This document shows, one piece after another, positions 1 to 10,311 of a stretch of 64,000 nucleotides of DNA. The position numbers and the translations under genes were made by a program. The notes beneath the pieces are model-generated. The model searched no databases. It had not been told where the DNA came from and saw nothing but the letters and a program-made list of their open reading frames with translations. The stretch is from Edaphochlamys debaryana (taxonomy: Eukaryota; Chlorophyta; Chlorophyceae; Chlamydomonadales), in NCBI GenBank assembly GCA_016858145.1, contig JAEHOE010000256.1, positions 1-64,000 on the forward strand, read 5' to 3'. Every line of letters begins with the position of its first letter. The stretch's first letter is position 1.

Positions 1-2332
1 GTTTGACCACAGCTGGGGGGCGGGATGGAGGTCGGGGTCCGGCGGGGGCCGGAGGGTGGCGGTTTGACCACAGCCAGGCGGCGCAGCTCCGCCGGGCTGG
101 GGGGCGGGGGTGGAGGCGGAGGCCGGCGGGGGCCGGAGGGGGTGGCGGTTTGACCACAGCCAGGCGGCCAGCTCCGCCGGGGCTGGGGGGCGGGCTGGAG
201 GCGGGGGCCGGAGGGGCCGGAGGGGTGGCGGTTTGACCACAGCCAGGCGGCGCAGCTCCGCTTGGGGCTGGGGGGCGGGCTGGAGGCGGGGGCCGTCTGG
301 GGCCGGAGGGGTGGCGGTTTGACCACAGCCAGGCGGCGCAGCTCGCCGGGGCTGGGGGGCGGGCTGGAGGCGGGGGCCGGCGGGGGCCGGAGGGGTGGCG
401 GTTTGACCACAGCCAGGCGGCCCAGCTCCGTCGAGGCTGGGGGGCAGGGTGAAGGCGGGGGCCGGCGGGGGCCGGAGGGGTGGCGGTTTGACCACAGCCA
501 GGCGGCCCAGCTCCGCCGGGGCTGGGGGGCGGGCTGGAGGCGGAGGCCGGCGGGGGCCGGAGGGGTGGCGGTTTGACCACAGCCAGGCGGCGCAGCTCCG
601 CCGGGGCTGGGGGGGCGGGCTGGAGGCGGGGGCCGGCGGGGGCCGGAGGGATGGCGGTTTGACCACAGCCAGGCGGCCCAGCTCCGCCGGGGCTGGGGGG
701 CAGGCTGGAGGCGGGGGCCGGCGGGGGCCGGAGGGGTGGCGGTTTGACCACAGCCAGGCGGCGCAGCTCCGCCGGGGCTGGGGGGCGGGCTGGAGGCGGG
801 GGCCGGAGGGGGCCGGAGGGGTGGCGGTTTGACCACAGCCAGGCGGCCCAGCTCCGTCGGGGCTGGGGGGCGGGGTAGAGGCGGGGGCCGGCGGGGGCCG
901 GAGGGGTGGCGGTTTGACCACAGCCAGGCGGCGCAGCTCCGCCGGGGCTGGGGGGCGGGCTGGAGGCGGGGGCCGACGAGGGCCGGAGGGGTGGCGGTTT
1001 GACCACAGCCAGGCGGCGCAGCTCCGCCGGGGCTGGGGGGCGGGCTGGAGGCGGGGGCCGGCGGGGGCCGGAGGGGTGGCGGTTTGACCACAGCCAGGCG
1101 GCGCAGCTCCGCCGGGGCTGGGGGGCGGGCTGCAGGCGGGGGCCGGCGGGGGCCGGAGGGGTGGCGGTTTGACCACAGCCAGGCGGCCCAGCTCCGCCGG
1201 GGCTGGGGGGCGGGCTGGAGGCGGGGGCCGGCGGGGGCCGGAGGGGTGGCGGTTTGACCACAGCCAGGCGGCCCAGCTCCGCCGGGGCTGGGGGGCGGGC
1301 TGGAGGCGGGGGCCGGAGGGGGCCGGAGGGGTGGCGGTTTGACCACAGCCAGGCGGCGCAGCTCCGCTGGGGCTGGGGGGCGGGCTGGAGGCGGGGGCCG
1401 GCGGGGGCCGGAGGGGTGGCGGTTTGACCACAGCCAGGCGGCGCAGCTCCGCCGGGGCTGGGGAGCGGGCTGGAGGCGGGGGCCGGCGGGGGCCGGAGGG
1501 GTGGCGGTTTGACCACAGCCAGGCGGCGCAGCTCCGCCGGGGCTGGGGGGCGGGCTGGAGGCGGGGGCCGGCGGGGGCCGGAGGGGTGGCGGTTTGAGCA
1601 CAGCCAGGCGGCGCAGCTCCGCCGGGGCTGGGGGGCGGGCTGGAGGCGGGGGCCGGCGGGGGCCGGAGGGGTGGCGGTTTGACCACAGCCAGGCGGCGCA
1701 GCTCCGCCGGGGCTGGGGAGCGGGCTGGAGGCGGGGGCCGGCGGGGGCCGGAGGGGTGGCGGTTTGACCACAGCCAGGCGGCCCAGCTCCGCCGGGGCTG
1801 GGGGGCGGGCTGGAGGCGGGGGCCGGCGGGGGCCGGAGGGGTGGCGGTTTGACCACAGCCAGGCGGCGCAGCTCCGCCGGGGCTGGGGGGCGGGGTGGAG
1901 GCGGGGGCCGGCGGGGGCCGGAAGGGTGGCGGTTTGACCACAGCCAGGCGGCGCAGCTCCGCCGGGGCTGGGGGGCGGGCTGGAGGCAGGGGCCGGCAGG
2001 GGCCGGAGGGGTGGCGGTTTGACCACAGCCAGGCGGCCCAGCTCCGCCGGGGCTGGGGGGCGGGCTGGAGGCGGGGGCCGGCGGGGGCCGGAAGGGTGGC
2101 GGTTTGACCACAGCCAGGCGGCCCAGCTCCGCCGGGGCTGGGGGGCAGGCTGGAGGCGGGGGCCGGCGGGGGCCGGAAGGGTGGCGGTTTGACCACAGCC
2201 AGGCGGCGCAGCTCCGCCGGGGCTGGGGGGCGGGCTGGAGGCGGGGGCCGGCAGGGGCCGGAGGGGTGGCGGTTTGACCACAGCCAGGCGGCGCAGCTCC
2301 TCTGGGGCTGGGGGGCGGGCTGGAGGCGGGGC
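1..2332. repeat. 85-bp tandem satellite array, about 28 copies
   Basis: Head-to-tail copies of an 85-bp, very GC-rich unit. The easiest marker is GGTTTGACCACAGCCAGGCG, which recurs at 1081, 1166, 1251, 1336, 1421 and onward at exactly 85-bp spacing. The first few copies and the last are slightly shorter. Copies differ by a few substitutions, the commonest being GCGCAG versus GCCCAG just after the marker, with no obvious higher-order order. Because 85 is not a multiple of three, the reading frame rotates from copy to copy, so the short open frames inside it are not genes. The array is cut by the left edge and ends sharply near 2332, followed by ordinary single-copy sequence. I saw no TTTTAGGG telomere repeats. 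Confidence 0.97.
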
Positions 2333-3069
2333 CGGCACCCTTATTTAAGCTGCCAGCCCCTCGCCGGCATGATCCCCTTTACATGACCCACCTTTCAGAG
2401 TGCATCGCACGCCAGGAGCACCACCCTTGGCCACTTGCCTCAGGTCCTGCAGGTAGGAGGGAGGAGCGTGCGAGAGGCAGGTGGACGGCCATGCGGAACC
2501 AGGGGATCAAAGGACCAGCGGGCAATTATGAAAGTACCGGTAGTGAAGGGGGACCTGTGGGTTGATCAGTGGGGCGCCTGTGCCGTAGCTGTTGCAGGAG
2601 GATGTGCCGCCTCCAGGACAAGCTAGAGCACACCCTGAAGGCACGAGAGCGGGGTTCATCCAACCAAACCCTCACCCTCAACCCCGTGCGCCTGCAGCTC
2701 TGCACCAAGTGCTGGGGCCCACTCTGCGACGGCGGGCGTGCAGGGCCCTGGACCAGCTGCAGCGCCACTGCCGGAGCTCTCGCCCGTGGCGCCGCCAGGA
2801 CCCCAACAGCAGCCAGGGCTGACACATGGATCGTTGTATTGATTCTAACAGCCAAGAGTTGCCATTGCCTTTGTTTGGAAATACCGGTAAGGCCATGACT
2901 ACCGTCACCTCGTTCCCGGTGTCTACAGGCACCATCCGCTTCAGCCCCATCCACCAGTTCCACATGTGTCGCAACAGCATGTCAGCGCCCCACCCCCCTC
3001 CGCTCCGTCGACCCCGCCTGCCCATGGCCAAGCCCCCGCCCCTGTCGGCGCCCCCGCCCGCCCGCCCTC
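2333..3069. other. Gene-free segment between satellite and SirB1-like gene
   Basis: No convincing coding exon on either strand. It probably holds the 3' untranslated region of the minus-strand gene that stops at 3070. TTATTTAAG at 2341 looks TATA-like but no gene follows it on the plus strand. Confidence 0.5.
2379..2383 (-). other. Candidate polyadenylation signal TGTAA (SirB1-like gene)
   Basis: TTACA on the plus strand reads TGTAA on the minus strand, about 690 nt past the stop at 3070. TGTAA is the usual signal in volvocine algae; such long 3' ends are common there. Assignment is by motif and position only. Confidence 0.35.
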
Positions 3070-6000
3070 TCACGCCGCTCCCCCCGCCCCCCCTCCCGCC
3101 ATGCGCCTCCGCGCCTCCGCCATGACCGCCTCCACCGTGGCCGCCTCCTCGGGGGGGCGCAGCGAGGGGGGCACAGCCAGGTACTCCCGCAGGACCTCCT
3201 GCCAGGGGGGGTGGGGGGGCAGGGAGAGGGCGGGGAGGGGAGGTGAGAAGGGAAGGGGAAGCTGTTGAGGACCAGCCTTGGCAGGGAGAGAAGCAGAGCC
3301 CGAGCAGCCCCAAACAGGCCGAGTCAGAAGCCGTTGGTCGCAGTCGTGCGACGGGGGAAGGCTGCATTGGGCTCAGCACGCGCATTGGCGAGTGCGCAGC
3401 GGGGAGCACCCCCACCCCACCCCTGGCCCCACCAGGCACTCGGGGTAGCGCTTGAGGGCGAACAGGCACAGCCCCTCGTCCCGGCACAGCGCCGCGGAGG
3501 CAGCCAGCGTGCCGCCCGGGTCCCCCCCCGCCCCCGCCCCCCCCGGGGAGCCCAGCTGCTGCCACTGCGTGGCGGGGGCGCGGGGGCCGCGGGTGGGGGG
3601 CGGGGGCGGGGGCGGGGCCGGGGGCTCCTCCAGTGTGGCCCTCATGTACCGCACCACGGCCAGGAGCAGGTCCACCTGGGGGGGAGGGGGGGGTGAGGGG
3701 GGGGGGTTGAGGGGTGAGGGGGGGGGCGGGGTGGGGGTGAGGGGTGAGGGGGGGGAGGAGAGAGGGGGGGGGGAAGGGGAGCGTGCCGTGGGCGGGGGCG
3801 GGCACAAGCGGCGCGCGCCCTGGCCCCTCCCGCAGTGCTGCGGCGCTCTTGCTGATGGTTGCCAATGCACCGAGCTCCGAGCTCAACGCGATGGCCGAAG
3901 GTCCAGGAAGGAGCCACGGTGCTTCCTCTCCGCCTGCCCCGCCAGGCCCCCCTCCTCCGCCCCCCACCCCACCCCACCTGCTGCGTGGTGAGGTAGATGG
4001 AGCGCAGGTTGCCCAGCATGCGGAGGAAGAAGGCGCGGGCGGGGAGGGGCCGGGACTCCTGGGCGGGCGGGGGGGGGGGGGCGGAGCGAGGGGTGAGGGG
4101 GGCAGGGGCCGTGGGGCACACTCTGAGAGGTGGGGTACCCTCTGCTGAGGAGACACCCGCACAGGGAGGGGCCCAGGAGCTGCAGCAGTGCCCTGCCTCC
4201 GTACAGCTCTTGCGTCCCCTGCTGTCATTACTCTCACCCCAGCAAGCCCTCTGCGCAGTCTCCTTGGCCCCTATCTTCGGCTCCACCTCAGCTCCGCTAG
4301 GCCACCCGCCCCCCCCCCCCCAAACCCTCCCCGCTCCCGTAGCGGCCGCTCACCCGAATGACCTGCGGGTCGATGCGCACGGGCGACCCCAGCACCTCGC
4401 TGATGCGCTCCTCGGCCTCGCCGGGGAGCGTCACCTCGCCGCCCCTGCGGGAGGGGGGGGCAGGGAGGGGGCCCCACACGCTCATGGGCTGCAGGCTACG
4501 AACCGCAGCGTGGGCTTTCGATCTGGATAGGACCGCACTGTCACCTCCTTGTTGCTCACCCTCGTTATGCTCATGCTGGCCCCGCACCCAGATGCCCCCC
4601 CGCTCCCCCTAGACGCTCTCCCGCTTATCATATTGAAACACCCCCTCCCCCGCCCCCCCACCCCACTTGAATGCGTCCACCAGCACCTCCAGGGGCGCCC
4701 CCGCCTCGCCCTCGCCCTCGCCCTCGTCGTCGGCCGCATCGGAGCCGGGGGAGGCCGCCGCCCCCGCGGCCGCCCCGGCGGCGCCGCCCCCCGCCCCCGC
4801 CTCCCCCGCCCCCGCCCCCGCCTGCCGCCGCTCCGGGCGCAGGGGCTGCAGCATGAAGTGCCCGGGCAGGTTGAGACCGCGCAGGCGCAGGCCCACGCGG
4901 CGAGCCACCTGGGGGTGGGGGAGGGGTGGGGTGGGGGAGGGGTGGGGTGGGGAGCGGAGGTGGGTTGAGGGGGGCGCAGGCTGTAGCGGGTAGCAGCGAG
5001 CGGGGGCGGGGGGCGGGGGATGCGGAATGTCGCCGGGGCCGGTGACTTGTGCAGCACTTCCATCCAAGGGAGGAGGAGGCCCCGGGGCTCACCTCCATGT
5101 AGACCAGGGACAGGGTGATGGGGATTCCTGGGCCGAAGGGGGCGGAGGGGAAATGGGGATCAGCCGAGGCCCTAACGCTGGTGTGCTGCGACCTCCCGGC
5201 CTATCCCCGCTCACCCACTCGCCGCTCCACCACTTTGTTGATGCAGCTGTTGTCGGCCGAGTAGTAGTCCTGGGGGGAGGCGGGGGGAGGGGAGGGGGGC
5301 AGCAGCATGGCGCGTGCACCTTAGCCCCCTGTCGTACAGCTTCCCTCCAGCTGCCCCCCCCGCTGGCCTCAGCGCACCTCCTGGTTCCCCCGGAAGCCAA
5401 AGTCGTGGTACATGACCTGGGGGCGCCGGGGGAGGGGGGCGCCGGGGGGCACAAGAGGGGGCACAAGAGGGTGTGGAGCGGGCGGATTGGCATCCGGAAC
5501 CCTTTCTCACTTGCTGACAACTAGGCTATTCCGGTGAGGCTGGCCCGCCCCGAGCCGCGCCGCGTCACCCAGCAGGCAGCCCCACAGGCCCATGCCCTCC
5601 TACCGACGCCCAACTTGTGCTGGGAGCCCCTACATGCTCCCCTCCCCTCCCCCTGCCCCTTCCTCCCGAGGCCCCCCTCCACCCCCCCACGCCCCGCACC
5701 CTGTTGATGGCCGCCACCACCCGCAGGGGGTAGCGCTCCGAGGGCTGTGCGGGCAGCAGCGCCTCCACGCGGGCCGCCATGTCGTCAAGCAACCGCAGCA
5801 CGGCGCTGGCGGGGGGGGAGGGCAGAGCAGGAGGAGCGGGCGCCCAGAGGGCGACGCGGGTGGCCAGCGGCCGCTACACTCAAACGCAGACATCATGCGC
5901 CCCTACCACTTACGCCGATGCCCTCCTTCCCATCCTATCACCCCTTCCCCGCATCCCCCACCTCCCTTCGCAGCCCGGACCCCCCGCCCCCCACCCCCGC

Positions 6001-6531
6001 CCCCCCTCACTCGGCGTCCAGGTCCGGGTAGCGGTGCCGTGAGATCAGCAGCGCCCCCCGCAGCAGCAGCGCCGAGGAGCAGCCCGGGGCGGCCGTCTGG
6101 GGGGCGCCCTTCTGCCCCCGCGACCTGCCCCCACCGGCCGCCCCCGCCCCCGCCCCCGCTGCCGCCGCGCCCTCCTCCGCCGCCGCCTCCTCCAGCAGCG
6201 CCCGGTACTCGTCCAGCGCCCGCAGCCGGGCCATGCGCAGGAGCACCTCGGAGCCCAGCGTCAGGGAGCCCGGGCCCCCGGGGTCGGCGCTGGGGAGGTC
6301 GTCGCCCCGGGAGCCCTCCTGGGGGCCCGGGGCCTCGCTGCCGCTTGCGGAAGGCGGGTGGCAGGGGCGCCGGCGTGGGTCCGGCCGGCAGCTGAGCGCT
6401 TCAGCCGGCCTCCGGGCCCTGCAACGGCTGACCAGGTGCCCGCCCCATGCGCCGCAGGGGGACGTGGAGTTAGGGTGGGGCCAAGAGCACGGGCGGGCGT
6501 TCGCGCCTCGACGGATGGTGCCGGCGAGCAT
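3070..6531 (-). CDS. SirB1-like transglutaminase-fold / TPR protein
   Basis: Ten exons, all closing in phase: 6531-6011, 5805-5700, 5416-5378, 5269-5215, 5127-5093, 4908-4667, 4444-4354, 4058-3978, 3675-3433, 3198-3070; about 513 residues. The middle matches the SirB1 N-terminal (Transglut_core2) family: YPLRVVAAINRVMYHDFGF, then NSCINKVVERRVGIPITLSL, then GLRLRGLNLPGHFML, giving the Cys (NSC) and His (PGHF) positions that correspond to the transglutaminase-like site. The C-terminal part (FFLRMLGNLRSIYLTTQQ, then DEGLCLFALKRYPECLEVL) resembles the TPR-like half of SirB1 proteins. Gly/Ala/Glu low-complexity inserts interrupt the core. The N-terminus is Arg/Ser/Ala/Pro-rich and could be an organelle transit peptide; the start at 6531 is the first ATG in the open frame and is less certain than the rest. 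Biochemical role is unknown; related families include bacterial SirB1 and part of FBXO21. Confidence 0.87.
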
Positions 6532-6925
6532 CGCGCAGGCGACCCCACCGACGGAGGCGGAGTTAGCTGCTTCCGATGGTCCTAATCTAACTGAAGGGTG
6601 AATTCAGCTTTGGTAATGGTGCTGGTCTGTAGCGCCCACACAAAGCAAAGCGGGATGTGGGGCTTTGCCGGTACCACTCGACACTTGGAGTGTCGTGGGT
6701 GCAAGTGAGGATAGAGTAAGGAGCAGGACTGTACATGCAGTGTGCGCGTCTAGAGGCTCATGCGTCGGCGCCGATGCGCCATTAAGCAATGGCGACATGC
6801 GATCGCGCCACACGCACGCGCAGGCAAAAGACGAGCCCCGGGCTGCCCGGCGACACGCTTACAGTGCATGCATTATGCAACTGAGATGATGTAGAAGCTG
6901 GGGTACAGTCCGTCTGCTTGGCGCG
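6532..6925. promoter_or_regulatory. Shared upstream region of a head-to-head gene pair
   Basis: Only 394 bp separate the start codons of the SirB1-like gene (minus) and the RWDD2-like gene (plus), so both promoters and 5' leaders must lie here or overlap. No clear TATA box seen. Function inferred from position. Confidence 0.5.
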
Positions 6926-9289
6926 ATGGCAATCGACGCCATGGGCGGGGCTCTCGAGCAGCTTCGGCGGCAGATCGATGAGATGGAGGTGGGGCTCTGC
7001 GCACATGTATAGGGGGCGGTGGGCTCGCAGAGGGGGCTCGCCGTCCAACCTCCCCGCGTGTCCCCGCCACGCCGCACCCGCCGCCGCCTCCCCCCCAGGC
7101 CCTGCAGGCCATGTACCCCCCCGAGGCCGGCTGCGGTCTGCTTCTGGAGCCGGGGGAGCAGCAGGCGCTGGAGCTGGCCCGGCAGCTGTGCGGGGCCGCC
7201 GAGGGGGGCGGGGCGGGGGAGGAGGGACTGCTGGAGGCCCTGCCCCTCATCAGCGGCACACTACGGTGGGCGGGGAGGGGGCAGGCAAGCGGCAAGTCTG
7301 GAGGTGTGCCTCTGCCGCCGCTGGGCTGTGCGGCCGTTGCGCCGATCCTGCCACTCCCCCTCCGCCAACCGCCCCCACCTCGCCCTCGCCGCCCCCAGGC
7401 TGCCCGGCCTGGTGCACTGGCAGCAGCCGGTGGGGCTGCGCTTCACGCTCCCGCGCAGCTACCCGGGGGGCGACGTGGGGGCGGAGGCAGCCCAGAGGGC
7501 CGCGCGGCTGGTGGTCGAGTGCGGGGGGCCCAGGTGAGGCCGGGGCGGGCGGGCGTGTTCCACTGCCCCGCGTGGTTGAAGGGCCCAGAGCGGCGTGTTT
7601 TGACCCTGCACCCCGCATACTGTAGCCGGGCCGCCCTGCCTTCCCTGTGCCGCCACCCTGCGCGCCGCACCACGCCCACGTGCCCCCCCCCCCCGCTGCC
7701 CCCAGGCCGCTGCATGAGGCGCTGGGCTCCTGGGCGGCGGCGGTGGTGGAGCGGGCGGCGGAGGAGGGCAGCGAGGCGCTGCTGCTGGCGGCGGATGTAC
7801 TGCGGGTGGGGGTGGGGGTGGGGGTGTGTTTTGTCGTAGGGGCTTCTGGGATCCAGGATGCGGACGCGGGGGTGAGCTGACCCTGGGAGGAGGCATCAGA
7901 AGGTTGCTTGCCAAGAGTGGACGGACGAGGTGTGCGGCCACCAATTGCCTCCGTCGTTTCTTGATCCCGAACCCAGGATGCTGTGGAGGAGCTGGCGGAG
8001 GAGGGCCCCGCGCCCTCGGGCTCCGGCGAGGACCCAGCGGAGGCGGCCCCCGCCTCTGCATCCGCCCCCGCCCCCGCCCCCGACTCGGGGGTGCTGGCGG
8101 CGCTGGTGTGGCTGCACCACCTCAAGTCCAGCGTCAAGCGGAAGCTCATCGTGCAGTGGTCCCGGGAGCTGGGGCTGGCGGGGAGGAGCAAGCCGGGGCA
8201 CCCGGGTGAGGGGGGAGGGCCCAGGGGGGGAGGGCCCAGGGGGGGAGGGCCCAGGGGGGGAGGGCCCAGGGGGGGGGGGGGCGGGGGGGGGAGGGCGAGG
8301 GTAGCGCCCGGCTTGGACGCTGCTGCAGCGGCGGGCCCACGGGGGAAGGAAGGTGCGTAGGTGGGGCGTGGACGCTTGCGCGTCTGCTTATGGTGCCCGT
8401 ATCTTGAGGTCGTCACTGCATCCAGATGCCCAAGCGCTAGGAGGCGCGGAATGGAGGCTGGTCCGCAGTCCGACCTGGAGCCGGTCCCCCGTGTGACTCC
8501 TCCTCGCCCTCCCGTCTGCACCCCCAGGCATAGTGGTCGTCGAGGGCCGCCCCTCCTGCGTGGCTGAGTTCCTGGCGCGCATGCGGAGCCTCACCTGGCA
8601 GGTGGGGGGGGGCGAGGCGTGCCGGTGCGGGGGGGTGGGGCGTGCCGGTGCGGGGGGGTGGGGCGTGCAGGCGGGTGCGGTGCCACGCACTGCAGAGAAT
8701 TGCTCGCCTGCCTCGCCGCCACGCCCGCGGCACCTCGCAAATGGCCTCCGGGGTAACCCTAAAATTCAGCGAGCGGCCTGCAAAAGGGCGCAGTGGGCGG
8801 CATGAAGTGCGACGCAAAACGCGCGGGAGGTCAAAAACCGGCACTCGCGGCTGTGTATGGCATCATAATACAGTCCTGGGCCTCAAAGACACCGAAGGCG
8901 CTACGCGGGCTCGGCCGGTTTGCGCCGTTTGGCAGCTGACCCCGGGGTCGACCCCCCGCCGACCGGGGGTCAAGGTTCTGACCCCAGGGGTGACCCCCAT
9001 TTCTCTGCCATAGGGACGGAAGCCACGGAGTATGGGTGTCTCTCTCTCGCTTGCCCACCGCCTCCGGCCGCCTGCCCGCCCTCCCCCGCGGCCGCAGGCG
9101 ATGCAGGTGCGGGGCCAGGACCTGCTGCCGCTGCCCGCGCCGCTGCCGCCCGACGCCGACCTGGGCCCGCACCGGCGCCTGCGGGCGCTGCCCTTTGCGG
9201 AGCTGGACGAGGGGGGCATGGGCGAGCTGGGGGCGCTGTGCAGGGCCGCGGGGCTGGAGGAGCTCTTCCTCACAGCGCTCAAGCTGTGA
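6926..9289 (+). CDS. RWD domain-containing protein 2-like (RWD + DUF1115)
   Basis: Seven exons: 6926-6988, 7099-7265, 7399-7533, 7706-7805, 7977-8205, 8528-8601, 9098-9289. All phases close, giving 319 residues. The start is fixed by the RWD opening MAIDAMGGALEQLRRQIDEM, running directly into EALQAMYPPE. Residues about 15-155 form the RWD domain (LVHWQQPVGLRFTLPRSYP). After a short acidic Ala/Pro linker, the C-terminal half matches DUF1115 of RWDD2A/RWDD2B: KSSVKRKLIVQWSRELGLAG, SKPGHPGIVVVEGRPSCVAE and LARMRSLTWQAMQVRGQDLL, ending LPFAELDE. RWD domains are protein-interaction folds of the UBC-like superfamily. Cytosolic or nuclear; no signal peptide. Length and domain order agree with animal RWDD2 proteins. 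Confidence 0.93.
8211..8290 (+). repeat. 15-bp G-rich intronic minisatellite
   Basis: Four near-perfect copies of a unit like CCCAGGGGGGGAGGG directly follow the donor of the fifth RWDD2-like exon and decay into a poly-G run. It is intronic and strongly G-quadruplex prone by composition. Confidence 0.85.
8938..9000. other. Cluster of TGACCCC / GGGGTCA palindromes in an intron
   Basis: TGACCCCGGGGTCGACCCC at 8938 contains a perfect 12-bp palindrome; the same half-site recurs in inverted form (GGGGGTCAA) and again as TGACCCCAGGGGTGACCCCC at 8979. It lies in the 496-bp last intron of the RWDD2-like gene. It could be a hairpin, a binding site or an old repeat; no function is shown. Confidence 0.6.
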
Positions 9290-10311
9290 GGGCTGCGGCC
9301 TGGAGCTCGGGCAGCTGGCATTGAGTTATTCTGCTCCAGATGGGCGGTGTGTGATGCTGCTGTGAACGAAGATTACCGTGGGGCATGTGCAAGCAGGTGG
9401 CAAAGACAATGAATGGGACGAATCCATAACGATGATTAAGCGGTCAAGGGTCAAAAGTCTCTCGGGGTGGCAAGGGAATGAAGGCCTGCGGGCGTGCCTG
9501 CTCCCTGCTGTGAAGCGAGCCCCACTTGGACGGGCGGTCAGCATCAGTGTTGGCGGCAAGTACCCTGCTGGTATCTGCATGGTCGCTTGAGCTAGGCATG
9601 GCCTGGGCGCCGCTGGCGTTGATGGAATGATGTTGGGTGCTTGGGTCGATGATGAGAGGCCGGGCCCCGGGTTTGGTGCGCCGCACAACGGGACACGTGC
9701 GGTGGCCAGCATGGTTTGCAAGCGGTCTTCACATTCCTATGTCAAGGACCAGCCCGCCCAGCAGCTAGCAAATACGGCAAGAGCATGCAATGCGTACGAC
9801 AGTAGCCTTTGCCATACCCCTATCTAGGGGCGACCTCGTCAAGTCGACCATCCCAGTTATGCTGGTGTCACGGTGGACCTCGTATCACATGGGGTGACGA
9901 AACAGCAGCCTAGCCCATGGCGCCCGCACGCCGCCACCCCCGACATGCCCCAGCCACCAGCGGCGCCGAGCTCACCTGATAGGCCCACGCCCCTGTGCCT
10001 CAATGCTCCTCGAACCTCTTCAACAAAGCCTCAATTGAATGGCCCAGATATGTCAGCATGTGCAGTGCAGTCCACAGTACCCCATGTTCTTGTTTGGATC
10101 ACGACGCCCTCACCCCTGTGCCCCTGGCGCAGGTAGGGCCCGACAATGCGTCCACCTGAGATCACGCCTGTCAGCGCCGGCAGACGTGCCCGTCCGTGCG
10201 GCTGTGCCGCAAGCCTGTCCCCCCCTTGCCCTCCCAGTGGCGCAGATGCCACCCATCAAACACACCAGAGGCTCAACATGTCATCCCGGGCGCTGAGTGC
10301 GCGCTTGACTC
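9290..10311. other. Intergenic region between convergent genes
   Basis: It lies between the 3' ends of the RWDD2-like gene (plus) and the nuclear orphan gene (minus). No coding exon recognised, and no TGTAA signal found in either orientation at a sensible distance. It presumably carries both 3' untranslated regions. Confidence 0.5.

Noticed and set aside
1..2332. CRISPR-like array
   Set aside because: The whole 85-bp unit is repeated, with no unique spacers, and the genome is eukaryotic.
3..2386. Several plus-strand open frames of 60-127 codons in the satellite
   Set aside because: They are the 85-bp unit read in rotating frames; no splice sites, domains or stable frame.
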